Assembly (NCBI GenBank): GCA_903936775.1
Contig: CAIZWU010000080.1
Location: 1 to 48,237, forward strand
Length of the DNA: 48,237 nucleotides
From: an uncultured bacterium
GTDB lineage: Bacteria; Verrucomicrobiota; Verrucomicrobiia; Verrucomicrobiales; V1-33
Direction: 5' to 3'
Shown here piece after piece: positions 9,005 to 17,790 of the stretch. The notes beneath the pieces were generated by a model, which saw only the letters and a program-made list of their open reading frames with translations, did no database searches and was not told the DNA's origin. How positions within the stretch are numbered: position 1 is the first letter of the stretch; each line of letters starts with the position of its first letter. Made by a program: the position numbers and the translations under genes.

Positions 9005-9370
9005 GGTGTTTTGGTTGGGTTGTTGGTTCAGGGTTCGATCTCATTGGGAACACAGATCCGGTTGTCGCGTAAGCCGTGCCAGAGAATTCAGGGTAGATGT
9101 AACCGATTGATCATGAGTGATTTGAATTAATTTTCGAGGTTGCTGTTTCGCGAATGATGGTGAAATATAGTGCCGAAAAGACGCAATCATTGTTTCGTTC
9201 AAGACTTGCCGGGTGTGTCATTGTGACCCTTTTCGCGGATTCCCCAAATGGAGGTGCCGCAGGAGGGCGGTCCCGCATTTCCCCATCGCTCCATCGGTGA
9301 TTTCCTTAGTGGGAAGGATTTGCATCCCAAGCCCAACTTCGATTAGACTCATCTTGATAAATTCTTTTCC
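9005..9370. other. Divergent intergenic region upstream of hsp20 and the DUF1549 gene
   Basis: This 366-nt gap is noticeably more AT-rich than its flanks (for example around 9116-9140 and 9160-9185), so it probably carries the promoters of the two divergent genes. I see no gene, no CIRCE repeat and no secure sigma-32-type or sigma-70-type promoter. Confidence 0.4.
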
Positions 9371-11422
9371 ATGAAATTCCGGCTTCTGCTTACCCCGCTG
9401 CTCCTTCTCTGTGCCCTTCAACCGCTGAGGGCCACCGATGCCGTGAGCGGGAAAGTCGACCGGTTCGTGGAGGACGGTTATCAGAAACATAAAATCACGC
9501 CGAATGCGCCGGCTTCCGATGAGGTCATCGTGCGGCGCCTTTATCTCGACATCATTGGCCGCATTCCCACCCAGGATGAGGTCCGCGCTTTCAATGAGTC
9601 GGCGGATCCTGCCAAACGCAGCCTCCTGATTGACCAACTCCTCGCCTCCGACGGTTACGTCAGCCATTGGTATAACTGGTGGAGCGATATTCTCCGCGTC
9701 CAGACCGGGGGCCGCGATGAGTCGGGAACGGCCTATGCCGAGTGGATCAAGAAATCGCTCAAGGCCAATGTGCCGTATGATCAGTTTGTGAAGGAGATGA
9801 TCACGGCGAAAGGCTTCGTCTGGGAAAATGGAGCTGTTGGATATTATGTGCGGGACGCCGGCATGCCGCTCGATAACATGTCCAATACGGCACAGATTTT
9901 TCTGGGCACCCGGCTGGTCTGTGCCCAGTGCCACAATCATCCTTTCGACAAGTGGACCCAGAAGGATTATTACCAGATGGCGGCCTACACCTATGGGGTG
10001 GACGCGGAGATCAATCCACGTTCGGTTTACCGCAGGCTGGCCGAGCAGGAAATGAAAGCGGGGCGCCGTCTTGAGCAGGACGAACAGCGGTCCATGAATC
10101 GTTTGATCGATGATATTCTGGAGCCCCTTAAATATGGGGTGCAGGAAACGGAGCGGGGCATCAAACTTCCGGGCGACTACAAATATGATGACGCCAAGCC
10201 GGGGGAATATGTGAAGGCAAAAACCATTTTCGGTGACAAGGCCAGTGCCAGCCGTGACCCGCGGGGCCACTATGCTGAATGGCTGACCAGTTCCGAGAAT
10301 CCCCGTTTTTCGATGGTTATTGCCAACCGGCTCTGGAAGCGGACCATGGGAATGGGCTTGATTGAGCCCGTCGACGATTACAAGGACGAGACCTCGGCCT
10401 CCAATCCGATGTTGATGAAGTTCCTTGCCGACCAGATGGTGCAGATGAAATTCGACACCAAGCGGATGCTCCGCGCCATCTACAACAGCCGGACCTGGCA
10501 GCGTGAAGCCACCCGCTCCGAAGTGGCGGAGGACCAGCCCTATTATTTTCAGGGGCCACTGTTGCGCCGGATGACGGCCGAGCAAATTTGGGACAGCCTT
10601 TGTGCCCTGACGATTCCCAATCCGGATCAGCGCATCCGTGGCGAAGGCTACCGCAACCGCCTCGAAGGCATGAAGAACGAAGCGGAACAGCTCAAGGCCT
10701 GCTCGCCCCAATCGATTGTCGCCATTGCCCGCAAGTATGCCGAGTTGGATATGGAGCTCGAAAAGAAAATCCGCCTCGCCCGGGGGCGGCTCACCTCCGC
10801 GCGTGAGGAAGGCGAGAATGAGGACACCAAGGCGGCCCAGCAGGCCCTCAATGTTTTGAACGAGGAACGCGACGGCCTCGCTCTCAAGGCCCGCGCTGAA
10901 TTGATTGCCAATGAGTCCGGCAAAACGAAGCCAGGCTTTGTTTCCAATCTCAAACCCGTCTTGGCGACCAAACCGGCCATGATGGATGACAAGACAAAAA
11001 CCGCGGAAACCATGGCCGCCACGGCTGACCAATGGAAGGGATATGGCGATGAATTCTTCCGGGCTTCGGAATTGTCCTCGCCCGCGCCCAACGGGCATTT
11101 CCTGCGCGAGTTTGGGCAGAGCAACCGGGAGGTGATCGAGAACAGTTCCTATGAGGCTTCGGTCAGTCAGGCGCTGAACCTGATGAATAGCCCCCTCTTC
11201 AGCAAACTCACCCAGGAAAACACCATCCTGATGCAGCGCTTCCGCGGTGCCAAGGACGACGAAGGCCGGGCCAACGCGATCTGGCAAAGCCTGTTCGGGC
11301 GCCTGCCCACCTCCACCGAGCGCGCCATCGCCGCTGAAACCGTAGCCGAAAAGAAACAGGACGGATGGCAGGACATCATCTGGGCTCTGCTCAACAGCCG
11401 CGAATTCGTCTTTATCCAATAG
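9371..11422 (+). CDS. Secreted DUF1549/DUF1553 protein
   Basis: This 683-aa protein starts with a signal peptide (residues 1-21, LLLLCALQPLRA). DUF1549 follows at about 25-230, with the family's YLDIIGRIPT motif and a C184-A-Q-C187-H188-N-H-P-F-D segment. DUF1553 covers about 265-680 (RFSMVIANRLWKR near the start of it). The CAQCH sequence fits a c-type heme-binding motif, but in this family heme binding is not established. A Lys/Glu-rich helical insert lies at about 440-515. These genes are abundant in Planctomycetes and Verrucomicrobia and are almost always paired with DUF1501, as here, 53 nt downstream. A role in breakdown of complex polymers is often assumed from their genomic context but not proven. 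Confidence 0.9.
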   Translation: MKFRLLLTPLLLLCALQPLRATDAVSGKVDRFVEDGYQKHKITPNAPASDEVIVRRLYLDIIGRIPTQDEVRAFNESADPAKRSLLIDQLLASDGYVSHWYNWWSDILRVQTGGRDESGTAYAEWIKKSLKANVPYDQFVKEMITAKGFVWENGAVGYYVRDAGMPLDNMSNTAQIFLGTRLVCAQCHNHPFDKWTQKDYYQMAAYTYGVDAEINPRSVYRRLAEQEMKAGRRLEQDEQRSMNRLIDDILEPLKYGVQETERGIKLPGDYKYDDAKPGEYVKAKTIFGDKASASRDPRGHYAEWLTSSENPRFSMVIANRLWKRTMGMGLIEPVDDYKDETSASNPMLMKFLADQMVQMKFDTKRMLRAIYNSRTWQREATRSEVAEDQPYYFQGPLLRRMTAEQIWDSLCALTIPNPDQRIRGEGYRNRLEGMKNEAEQLKACSPQSIVAIARKYAELDMELEKKIRLARGRLTSAREEGENEDTKAAQQALNVLNEERDGLALKARAELIANESGKTKPGFVSNLKPVLATKPAMMDDKTKTAETMAATADQWKGYGDEFFRASELSSPAPNGHFLREFGQSNREVIENSSYEASVSQALNLMNSPLFSKLTQENTILMQRFRGAKDDEGRANAIWQSLFGRLPTSTERAIAAETVAEKKQDGWQDIIWALLNSREFVFIQ

Positions 11423-11475
11423 CTTACGGGGCTGCCCACCCCTCTTTAAATCGAAACCATCCTCAAACCACCTCC

Positions 11476-12804
11476 ATGAACGACTCCTTCCTCCGCAACA
11501 CCGACGAACACAGCCGCCGCCGTTTCCTTTCCTACGCCAGCAAAACCCTGCTGGGAGTGAGCATTCTCCCCACCATGGCTCCGCTGGGAGCCTTTGCTGC
11601 TCCGGTCAAAAAGGACGCGGTAGCCAGTGCGGCCCCGGCCACTCCGGGCCGCAAGCCCACCGCGCGGAATATCATTTATCTCTACATGGCGGGCGGGATG
11701 ACCCACGTCGATACCTTCGACCCCAAGCCGGGCGCAGGAGAAAAAGTTGCTGGTCCGGTTAAAGCCATCGACACCGCTGCCGATGGTGTTCAGATCTCCG
11801 AATACTTCCCGATGCTGGCCAAACAAATGGACAAGGTTGCCATCCTGCGCGGCCTCTCCACCACTCAGGGCGCGCATGATGAAGGTAATTATTTCATGCA
11901 CAGCAGCTACACGATGCGAGGCACCATCCAGCATCCCGGCATCGGCGCGTGGCTCCAGCGGATGGAGGGAAAAACCAACCGGACCTTGCCCGGCAGTGTC
12001 TGCATCGGCGGCGGTTCCGTGGGTGGCGGAGCCGGGTTCATGGAGAGCAAATTTGCCCCGCTTTACGTGGGTAGTCCCACCTCGGGTGTGCCGAATAGCA
12101 AAAGCAACGTCAGCACCGGCGAGTTTGAGGACCGCCTCATGCTGTCCAACAAGTTCGATCAGGCCTTCCATGAGCGCTACGACCAGAAAAAGGTGCGCGC
12201 CTACAGCGATATGTATGACGACGCGGTGCGCCTGATGAAGAGCGAGGACTTGAAGGCCTTCGACCTCAGTGGTGAGTCCGCCGAAGTCCGTGCCGAGTAT
12301 GGCGACAACGGATTTGGCCAGGGCTGTCTGCTGGCCCGGCGGTTGGTTGAAAATGATGTGCGCCACGTCGAAGTCACTCTCGGAGGCTGGGACACCCACA
12401 GCAATAATTTCCAGGCTGTGGAAGGCCTCGCCGGCACTCTCGACAAAGCGCTGGGAGCCCTGCTCAAGGATCTCGAACGGCGCGGCATGCTGGAGGAGAC
12501 CATGGTGGTCCTCTGCACCGAGTTCGGCCGCACGCCCTACATCAACGAAAACGACGGCCGGGACCACTACCCGAAAGCTTTCAGCGCACTCATGGCAGGT
12601 GGTGGTATCAAGGGTGGCACCGTTCATGGCCAGACCAACGAAATGGGCACGGAAGTTGTGGAAGGCAAAACCGCAGTTCCTGATTTCAACGCCACCATCG
12701 CCTACGGCTTGGGTTTGCCACTCGATCAGGTCATCTACAGCCCGTCGAAGCGGCCATTCACCATCGCTGACAAAGGCCAGCCCATCGTTTCCCTCTTCGG
12801 CTAG
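11476..12804 (+). CDS. Tat-exported DUF1501 protein
   Basis: This 442-aa protein has a twin-arginine type signal (SRRRFLSYASK at about 13-23, then a hydrophobic run to APLGAFAAP). The mature part is DUF1501, a member of the alkaline phosphatase/sulfatase-like fold. The family features visible are YLYMAGGMTHVDTFDPKP near residue 69-86, GGWDTHSNNF, and TEFGRTPYINENDGRDHYP in the C-terminal third, with conserved Asp and His residues that could bind metal. The frame is open 37 codons upstream, but that part overlaps the preceding gene; the ATG at 11476 is placed right before the signal. It forms a two-gene unit with the DUF1549/1553 gene. The substrate is unknown. Confidence 0.9.
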   Translation: MNDSFLRNTDEHSRRRFLSYASKTLLGVSILPTMAPLGAFAAPVKKDAVASAAPATPGRKPTARNIIYLYMAGGMTHVDTFDPKPGAGEKVAGPVKAIDTAADGVQISEYFPMLAKQMDKVAILRGLSTTQGAHDEGNYFMHSSYTMRGTIQHPGIGAWLQRMEGKTNRTLPGSVCIGGGSVGGGAGFMESKFAPLYVGSPTSGVPNSKSNVSTGEFEDRLMLSNKFDQAFHERYDQKKVRAYSDMYDDAVRLMKSEDLKAFDLSGESAEVRAEYGDNGFGQGCLLARRLVENDVRHVEVTLGGWDTHSNNFQAVEGLAGTLDKALGALLKDLERRGMLEETMVVLCTEFGRTPYINENDGRDHYPKAFSALMAGGGIKGGTVHGQTNEMGTEVVEGKTAVPDFNATIAYGLGLPLDQVIYSPSKRPFTIADKGQPIVSLFG

Positions 12805-12851
12805 TGCGGGAGGGCCGGGAACTCCGGGTTCGGCTTTCATGACTTCTGATG

Positions 12852-12869
12852 GCCGGCCCCGGGGCCGGC
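12852..12869. repeat. Perfect 18-bp GC palindrome
   Basis: The sequence GCCGGCCCCGGGGCCGGC reads the same on both strands. It lies 48 nt after the DUF1501 stop, with a further GGCCGG copy just downstream. It may fold as a hairpin, but no U-tract follows, so its role (terminator or 3' end stabiliser) is a guess. Confidence 0.35.
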
Positions 12870-12949
12870 TCCGGCCGGATCTGCTCCTATCACTTGCCAA
12901 GGTGCTCAAAGACGCGTAACCGGAAGTAAACCGGTTCCCGTTTCCCCCT

Positions 12950-14557
12950 ATGCTGGATTCTCTCCTGCAATTCCTTGAGTTTCTTCCGGCTGGACTGCTT
13001 TTTGCCGCAGTTTGTCTGGAAGGGTTTGTGCTTTCCCGGCGTGACCGCGACAGCGAACCTGCCGTGCTCTGGCTGCTGTATTGTGCGGCGGTTGCGGCCG
13101 CGCTGGTGAGTGTTCTCGGCTTCACCCTTTATTTTACCAGGATTGATCCGGAGGGACTGAAATCGGGGCTGTGGTCTGGCCTGCTGGCGGCTGCCGCCAG
13201 TGTGGCCTGGATGTTCAAGCGCGTGGCCCGGAACCGGTCCTTCCTGCTCCTGCGCGAGCGGTTCTATGACACTTCCAAGGCCAACCGGCCTCCCTGCCGC
13301 AAGCCCTGGCAGGCATTTCTCATCATCGGTTACCGGGCCACGCTCGCCGCGGCCCTGACCTGTGGGGTGCTGGGCCTGTGGCAAAGTGGGGCCACAGTCC
13401 CGCGGGATCAAGGAGATCATCCCGCCACCGCCGGAGCTTCCAGTGCGGCAGCCGCCCCGGTCGCGGCAGCCGTCCCGGTTGGGCCGGTGGTTCCAGTTGA
13501 TGATTTGGTCCCGCGGCCTCCCGCGGCCCCCGCTTCCGGAACGCTGCCCATGGTAGATCCAACCCGGTCTGAAATTCCCTCCGCAGATGCCTCCGCAGTG
13601 GCTGCCTTGGCCACTTCCGCCGCCCTGACGACCGGCGCTTCCGCCGCTACTCCAGCCGTAGGAGCCGATCCTGCGGTCCCCGTCGTGGCGGTCGTTCCCG
13701 AGCCACCCAGCCGCCCGGTTTCCAAAAACAGCCTGTATTTTTCCAAAATCCGCCCCATTTTTGCCAAGTCCTGCATTTCCTGCCACGGTCCCAAAAAACA
13801 AAAAGGCGACCTGCGTCTGGATACTCCGGATTTCATCCGCGCGGGCGTGAATGGCAAACCGGTCATCGTTCCGGGAGTCCCGGAGAAAAGCCGCGTTTAT
13901 CACGTCACCGGTCTCCCCCAGGACGATACGGATTTTATGCCGCCCAAAGGCACCCCCCTCAACACCAGCGAGCGTGCGGTGCTTGCGGAATGGATTAAAA
14001 CCGGGGCCGACCTTGGCGACGGGGTTTCCATTCCTGCCGGGCACGACGGGATTTTCCTCGTCGATACCCTTGCGGCAAACCTCAGTGCCCCCGATCCCGC
14101 CATTATTGAAGACTTGAAAAAGGACCACGTCGTGATCCGCGCCCTCTCTAAAAACGGCTTTGTGCTCGAGCTGGATTTCAGCCATAGCGACCGGGCCCAG
14201 GGGGATCTCAAACTCAGTCAGCTTGGTCCCATTGCCCGCCACATCTATGCGATCGATTTCAGCCGCACCCGCATCACGGATGCTGATCTCGGACAACTCC
14301 TGCCGATGAAGAATCTCTCCCGCCTGTTGCTCAGCCGGACCGGGATCACCGATGCCGGCCTGAATGCGCTGAAAAACAACGCCAGTCTCGAACAGATCAA
14401 TCTCTACGAAACGGCAGTGACCGATGCCGGTCTGGCGACCCTGGCGAGCCTGAAATCCCTCAAAAAGGTCTATCTCTGGCAATCCAAAGCCACCCCGGAA
14501 GGTGCTAAACAACTCCAGGAACAGGTTCCGGGCCTGGTGGTGAGCATTGGTCAATAA
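12950..14557 (+). CDS. Membrane-anchored cytochrome c with C-terminal leucine-rich repeats
   Basis: This 535-aa protein has four N-terminal membrane helices (about 10-30, 40-65, 70-90, 120-143). An Ala/Pro/Val-rich linker (about 150-255) follows. The planctomycete-type cytochrome c domain has C275-I-S-C278-H279 and the family's 'KGDLRLD' and 'FMPPKG' signatures; the Met of FMPPKG may be the axial ligand. The final third has leucine-rich repeats of the 'LxxLxLxxTxITDAGL' type at about 420-520. The domain order predicts a cytoplasmic-membrane anchor with a periplasmic heme and a protein-binding LRR surface. It lies 145 nt after the DUF1501 gene and may belong to the same functional group. Its electron partner is unknown. 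Confidence 0.85.
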   Translation: MLDSLLQFLEFLPAGLLFAAVCLEGFVLSRRDRDSEPAVLWLLYCAAVAAALVSVLGFTLYFTRIDPEGLKSGLWSGLLAAAASVAWMFKRVARNRSFLLLRERFYDTSKANRPPCRKPWQAFLIIGYRATLAAALTCGVLGLWQSGATVPRDQGDHPATAGASSAAAAPVAAAVPVGPVVPVDDLVPRPPAAPASGTLPMVDPTRSEIPSADASAVAALATSAALTTGASAATPAVGADPAVPVVAVVPEPPSRPVSKNSLYFSKIRPIFAKSCISCHGPKKQKGDLRLDTPDFIRAGVNGKPVIVPGVPEKSRVYHVTGLPQDDTDFMPPKGTPLNTSERAVLAEWIKTGADLGDGVSIPAGHDGIFLVDTLAANLSAPDPAIIEDLKKDHVVIRALSKNGFVLELDFSHSDRAQGDLKLSQLGPIARHIYAIDFSRTRITDADLGQLLPMKNLSRLLLSRTGITDAGLNALKNNASLEQINLYETAVTDAGLATLASLKSLKKVYLWQSKATPEGAKQLQEQVPGLVVSIGQ

Positions 14558-14601
14558 GCACCACTAAATTGCCTGCATTTGGGGCGCGGAATCCGTCAGG
14601 A

Positions 14602-16044
14602 TCAGCCGGCCAGCCCCCTTGCAAGGTGGCCGAGGATGGCGATGGAACGTTCGAGCAGAGGACTCCATGGGTAGCCGCAGTTGAGGCGGATGAAATTGCG
14701 GTAGCCGCCGTCGGGGGAAAAGAGCGGGCCGGGGGCGAGGCTGATCCCGGCGCGGCGGGCTTGTTTCCAAAGTTCGATGGAATCCACCTGGGCGGGAAGT
14801 TCACACCAAAGCACAAAATTTCCCTGAGGCCGGGAGAGTCCGATCCCTTCCGGGAAGCTGGCGACGACCGCTTCCCGGGTGCGCTCCACTTGGATACGGT
14901 AGGCCTGGCGCAGGGTGCGCAGGTGGCGGTCGTAGCCTCCGTGTTTCAGAAATTCCGCCACGGCGAGGGTAGGCAGGGTGGCGTTGGCGAGCGAGCTGTT
15001 TTTCTTCAACCGCAGCAACCTTTCCTGCCAACGTCCACCCACGATATATCCAACACGATAGCCCGGTGCGAGCGTCTTGGAAAAGGAGCCGCAGAGCAGG
15101 ACGGAACCGTCAGGATCAAAGGCTTTGAGACAGCGCGGGCGGCTGCCCTGATGTTGGAGGTCACCGTAGATATCGTCTTCGATGATGGGAATGCCACGCG
15201 GTGCCAGCAAATCGATCAGGGCCCGCTTCCGGGCTTCGGGCATGAGGGAACCGACCGGGTTCTGGAAGTTGGGAATCAGAACACAGGCGGAAATTTTGGT
15301 TTTCCGGAGGGCCCCCGCGAGGGTGTCGAGATCCAGTCCATTCACGCTGTCCACCGGGATGGGCAGGGCTTTCAGCTGCTGATCGCGCAGGGTGCTGGCG
15401 ATGCCGAAATAAGTGGGCGTCTCCACTGCCACGGTATCGCCGGGCATGCAGGTGGCGCGCAAGGCGAGGGAGATGGCTTCGGTGCAGCCGTTGCTGATCA
15501 TGAAATCTTCCGGTTGGAAGCCGCAGCCCCAGTCGAGGGAGCGCCGCGCCAGTTCCCGGCGCAGCGTTTCGCTGCCAGGCACCACGTCGTAGGAGAGACC
15601 GGCCCCGGGAGCGCGGCGGGCGATGGCGCCCATGGCGCGGGCAAGTTTGTCTCCCGGCAACAAATCCGGGCTGGGCAAAGCGGCTCCCAGAGGCACCAAG
15701 GCGGGGTCACTATGGTCGGAAAGAATGGTGTCCAACGGGTCCAGGCTGGCGAAATCGGTGACCTTCCGGATCCGGCGGTCCCACCCCGGGGTCCTGACAA
15801 TATCGGCCCGGCGGATCTTCACGAAATAACCGGATTTCGGACGGGCTTCGATCAGCCCGCGATCTTCCAACGTGGCATAAGCATTCATCGCCGTGGGAAC
15901 ACTGACTTTCTGCTGGCGGCTGAACTGGCGGATTGAGGGCAGGCGGTCGCCCGGGCCGAGGGATTGATGCTGAATCATGCCTTCCAGCACTACGGCCAGA
16001 CGGAGGTAAAGTGGGCCTGATACGGGGGGGGCAGGGACGGGCAT
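14602..16044 (-). CDS. MocR-type regulator (GntR HTH plus aminotransferase-like domain)
   Basis: This 480-aa protein has a GntR winged-helix domain at about 10-78 (GDRLPSIRQ, then 'VPTAMNAYATLEDRGLIEARPKSGYFV'-type recognition region) and a fold-type I aminotransferase domain from about 115 to the end. The PLP lysine is K323 in SFSKTLAPGYR, and the N261-Q-N-P and D290-D-I-Y motifs are present. MocR proteins sense an amino compound or PLP and usually control a divergent gene. Here the divergent genes encode a DUF2917 protein and an EamA exporter, so control of export is the natural inference. I chose ATG 16044; a TTG at 16140 would add 32 residues that do not resemble the family's start. Confidence 0.9.
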   Translation of the reverse strand: MPVPAPPVSGPLYLRLAVVLEGMIQHQSLGPGDRLPSIRQFSRQQKVSVPTAMNAYATLEDRGLIEARPKSGYFVKIRRADIVRTPGWDRRIRKVTDFASLDPLDTILSDHSDPALVPLGAALPSPDLLPGDKLARAMGAIARRAPGAGLSYDVVPGSETLRRELARRSLDWGCGFQPEDFMISNGCTEAISLALRATCMPGDTVAVETPTYFGIASTLRDQQLKALPIPVDSVNGLDLDTLAGALRKTKISACVLIPNFQNPVGSLMPEARKRALIDLLAPRGIPIIEDDIYGDLQHQGSRPRCLKAFDPDGSVLLCGSFSKTLAPGYRVGYIVGGRWQERLLRLKKNSSLANATLPTLAVAEFLKHGGYDRHLRTLRQAYRIQVERTREAVVASFPEGIGLSRPQGNFVLWCELPAQVDSIELWKQARRAGISLAPGPLFSPDGGYRNFIRLNCGYPWSPLLERSIAILGHLARGLAG

Positions 16045-16125
16045 GGATGAATGATCCAAGGAGAAGGGCAAAAGAGCCAGATACAGCTGGCGGGAAATAC
16101 AGGTTGCACAGATCTTGAAAAATTG

Positions 16126-16162
16126 AATCTGTATAAGCAAAAAATCTGGCCGGGTAAATCTG
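16126..16162. promoter_or_regulatory. Candidate MocR operator: three AATCTG repeats
   Basis: AATCTG occurs three times on the plus strand (16126-16131, 16143-16148, 16157-16162), with spacings of 17 and 14 nt, in the 150-nt gap between the divergent MocR and DUF2917 genes. A related inverted copy, CAGATC, lies at 16109-16114. A TATAAG hexamer at 16132-16137 could be a -10 element for rightward transcription. MocR regulators typically bind spaced direct repeats, so this is a plausible operator but unproven. Confidence 0.35.
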
Positions 16163-16194
16163 TTAAACTTGGTGGACGCAGGCAGGTTGGAAGA

Positions 16195-16527
16195 ATGAAG
16201 AGCATCGTTTTCCTATGCCAGCCGGTCTCCCTCTGTTTTCCTGCGGCTGACAGTCCGCCGGCTCCGCCAAAGAGTTTCCGGGCCACCGGCAAGGCAGCGC
16301 CTGAACGATCCATTCCGGGGCCACTCCAGCGGTGCCCGGACCGGGTCATCCGGCTGGAGCGTGCCACTGGGGTCTCCGGAATTCTGGTGGAGCGCGGGGT
16401 GGTGTGGGTGACGGAGACGCCCGCCGCGGGGGGGATCCCGTTGTGCCAGGGCGGATACCTGCCTTTCCGTGGCGATTGGCCTGTCAATCTGCAGGCGATG
16501 ACAGAAGGGTCTATTATTTTAAGATAA
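16195..16527 (+). CDS. DUF2917-like protein
   Basis: This 110-aa protein starts at ATG 16195, where a purine-rich GGAAG lies directly upstream. The C-terminal 65 residues (RVIRLERATGVSGILVERG, then VVWVTET, then a 'LCQGGYLPFRGDWPVNLQAM' strand pattern) match the DUF2917 layout: an L-x-G-x(8)-G-x-V-W-V-T turn followed by a small beta-barrel like a cupin fragment. The first 45 residues have a hydrophobic start that could be a signal peptide. DUF2917 genes often sit beside MocR-type regulators. It is followed 11 nt later by the EamA gene, so the two are probably co-transcribed. The function is unknown. Confidence 0.6.
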   Translation: MKSIVFLCQPVSLCFPAADSPPAPPKSFRATGKAAPERSIPGPLQRCPDRVIRLERATGVSGILVERGVVWVTETPAAGGIPLCQGGYLPFRGDWPVNLQAMTEGSIILR

Positions 16528-16538
16528 CGCAGTGGCCG

Positions 16539-17507
16539 ATGAATGAATCCATTTCCATCTCCCCACCACGGGTTGACCCTGTGGTGCTTCGGCTTGCTGC
16601 GCACAAAGCCCCGCTGGGACTGGTGCTGGCGGCTTTTGCTGCGGTTTACTTGATCTGGGGATCCACTTACTTCGGTATCACCATCGCAGTGAAAAGGATC
16701 CCGCCCTTTCTGATGGCGGGTTCGCGATTTTTGCTGGCGGGAAGTTTCCTCTACTTTGTACTGCGGCGGCGTGGCGCATTGCCACCGACCCGGCCCCAGT
16801 GGGGAAGCGCGGTCATCATCGGCGGACTGTTGCTGCTTGCTGGCAATGGCGGGGTCAGCTGGGCACAGGGCAGGGTGCCCTCCGGGGTTTCCGCCCTGAT
16901 TGTGGCCTCGGTGCCGCTTTGGATCCTGCTGGTGGACTGGTTCCGCCCGGGCGGGCGGCGTCCTGGTGGCTTGGTATGGTGGGGATTGGCTGCGGGAGGC
17001 GCCGGGGTCGTGCTGATCATGGCGAGCCGGAATTCCCTCGGCCAGCGGGCCACGGACCCGTTGGGGGCGATAGTGCTACTGGCTTCCGCGTTTTGCTGGG
17101 CCTTGGGATCGATCTACTCCCGGCATTCCGCCAAGCCGGACTCGGCTCTGATGACAGTCGCCATGCAGATGCTGGCGGGGGGCGTGCTGCTGCTTCTGAC
17201 CGGGATTTTATTGGGGGAGGGGCAGCGTTTTCAGGTTTCCGCGGTCACGGAGGATTCCGCCTGGGCCTTTCTCTATCTGACGATTTTCGGGTCGTTGACC
17301 GGCTACACCGCTTACGTTTGGCTGCTCCAGGTCAGCACTCCGGCCTTGGTTTCCACCTACGCGTATGTAAATCCCTTCGTCGCGGTGCTCCTGGGGCATC
17401 TCGTGCTCAAGGAAACTCTCCCACCTGCGGTGGCGGTGGCCGGGATACTCATCCTGGTTTCCGTGGTCCTGATTACCCGTCCGGTCCGGGGAAATCGTGG
17501 CGGTTGA
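16539..17507 (+). CDS. EamA family (DMT) transporter
   Basis: This 322-aa protein has ten predicted membrane helices in two EamA repeats (about 30-155 and 170-315). Family signatures visible are 'YLIWGSTYFGITIAVKRIPPF' at the first helix, 'FLYLTIFGSLTGYTAYVWLL' in the second repeat, and 'STYAYVNPFVAVLLGHLVLKE', all split here for brevity. Drug/metabolite transporters of this type (RhtA/YedA-like) export amino acids or other metabolites. The ATG at 16539 follows the DUF2917 stop by 11 nt. Position next to a MocR regulator suggests the exported compound is an amine or amino acid, but this is inference. Confidence 0.9.
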   Translation: MNESISISPPRVDPVVLRLAAHKAPLGLVLAAFAAVYLIWGSTYFGITIAVKRIPPFLMAGSRFLLAGSFLYFVLRRRGALPPTRPQWGSAVIIGGLLLLAGNGGVSWAQGRVPSGVSALIVASVPLWILLVDWFRPGGRRPGGLVWWGLAAGGAGVVLIMASRNSLGQRATDPLGAIVLLASAFCWALGSIYSRHSAKPDSALMTVAMQMLAGGVLLLLTGILLGEGQRFQVSAVTEDSAWAFLYLTIFGSLTGYTAYVWLLQVSTPALVSTYAYVNPFVAVLLGHLVLKETLPPAVAVAGILILVSVVLITRPVRGNRGG

Positions 17508-17553
17508 CCGGAAATGAGCGTCAGAATAGGGCGCGGCCCGGCCTTGGGGAAAA

Positions 17554-17574
17554 GTCCAGACGGCATTTCTGGAC
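17554..17574 (+). terminator. Weak hairpin after the EamA gene
   Basis: GTCCAGA (17554-17560) and TCTGGAC (17568-17574) form a 7-bp stem with a 7-nt loop, 47 nt after the EamA stop. There is no T-run, so termination here is only a possibility. Confidence 0.3.
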
Positions 17575-17740
17575 CGTATCCCGGGGGCGGGAACCGGGCG
17601 GAGCGGAGTAAAAAAAGCTCCAAACCCAGTTTCCTCTTGCGTGGGGGGGTGGTATTTCTATTTTCGAAATATTACGCAGGTCCAGAGCCATCCTGTATGA
17701 CCGTTCCCGCCACTATCCCGACAAGATTTTTCTAATTCCG

Positions 17741-17768
17741 CTTGTGAAAAATTTCACAAGCCTATACT
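17741..17768 (+). promoter_or_regulatory. Crp/Fnr-type palindrome and possible -10 upstream of actA
   Basis: CTTGTGAAAA ATTTCACAAG (17741-17760) contains TGTGA-N6-TCACA, an exact match to the classical CRP-family consensus half-sites and spacing. A TATACT hexamer, a plausible -10 element, begins three bases after it (17763-17768), and actA starts at 17791. If that -10 is used, the palindrome would cover the promoter spacer, which is where a repressor would act. A role as an activator site would need a start site further downstream or another promoter. Confidence 0.5.
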
Positions 17769-17790
17769 CCTTCCAGACCCGACTCTGAAA

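Noticed and set aside
9218..11419. 733-codon open frame antisense to the DUF1549/1553 gene
   Set aside because: It is the mirror of a well-supported gene. Its translation has no family features and is rich in His/Gly/Arg, as expected for antisense of GC-rich codons.
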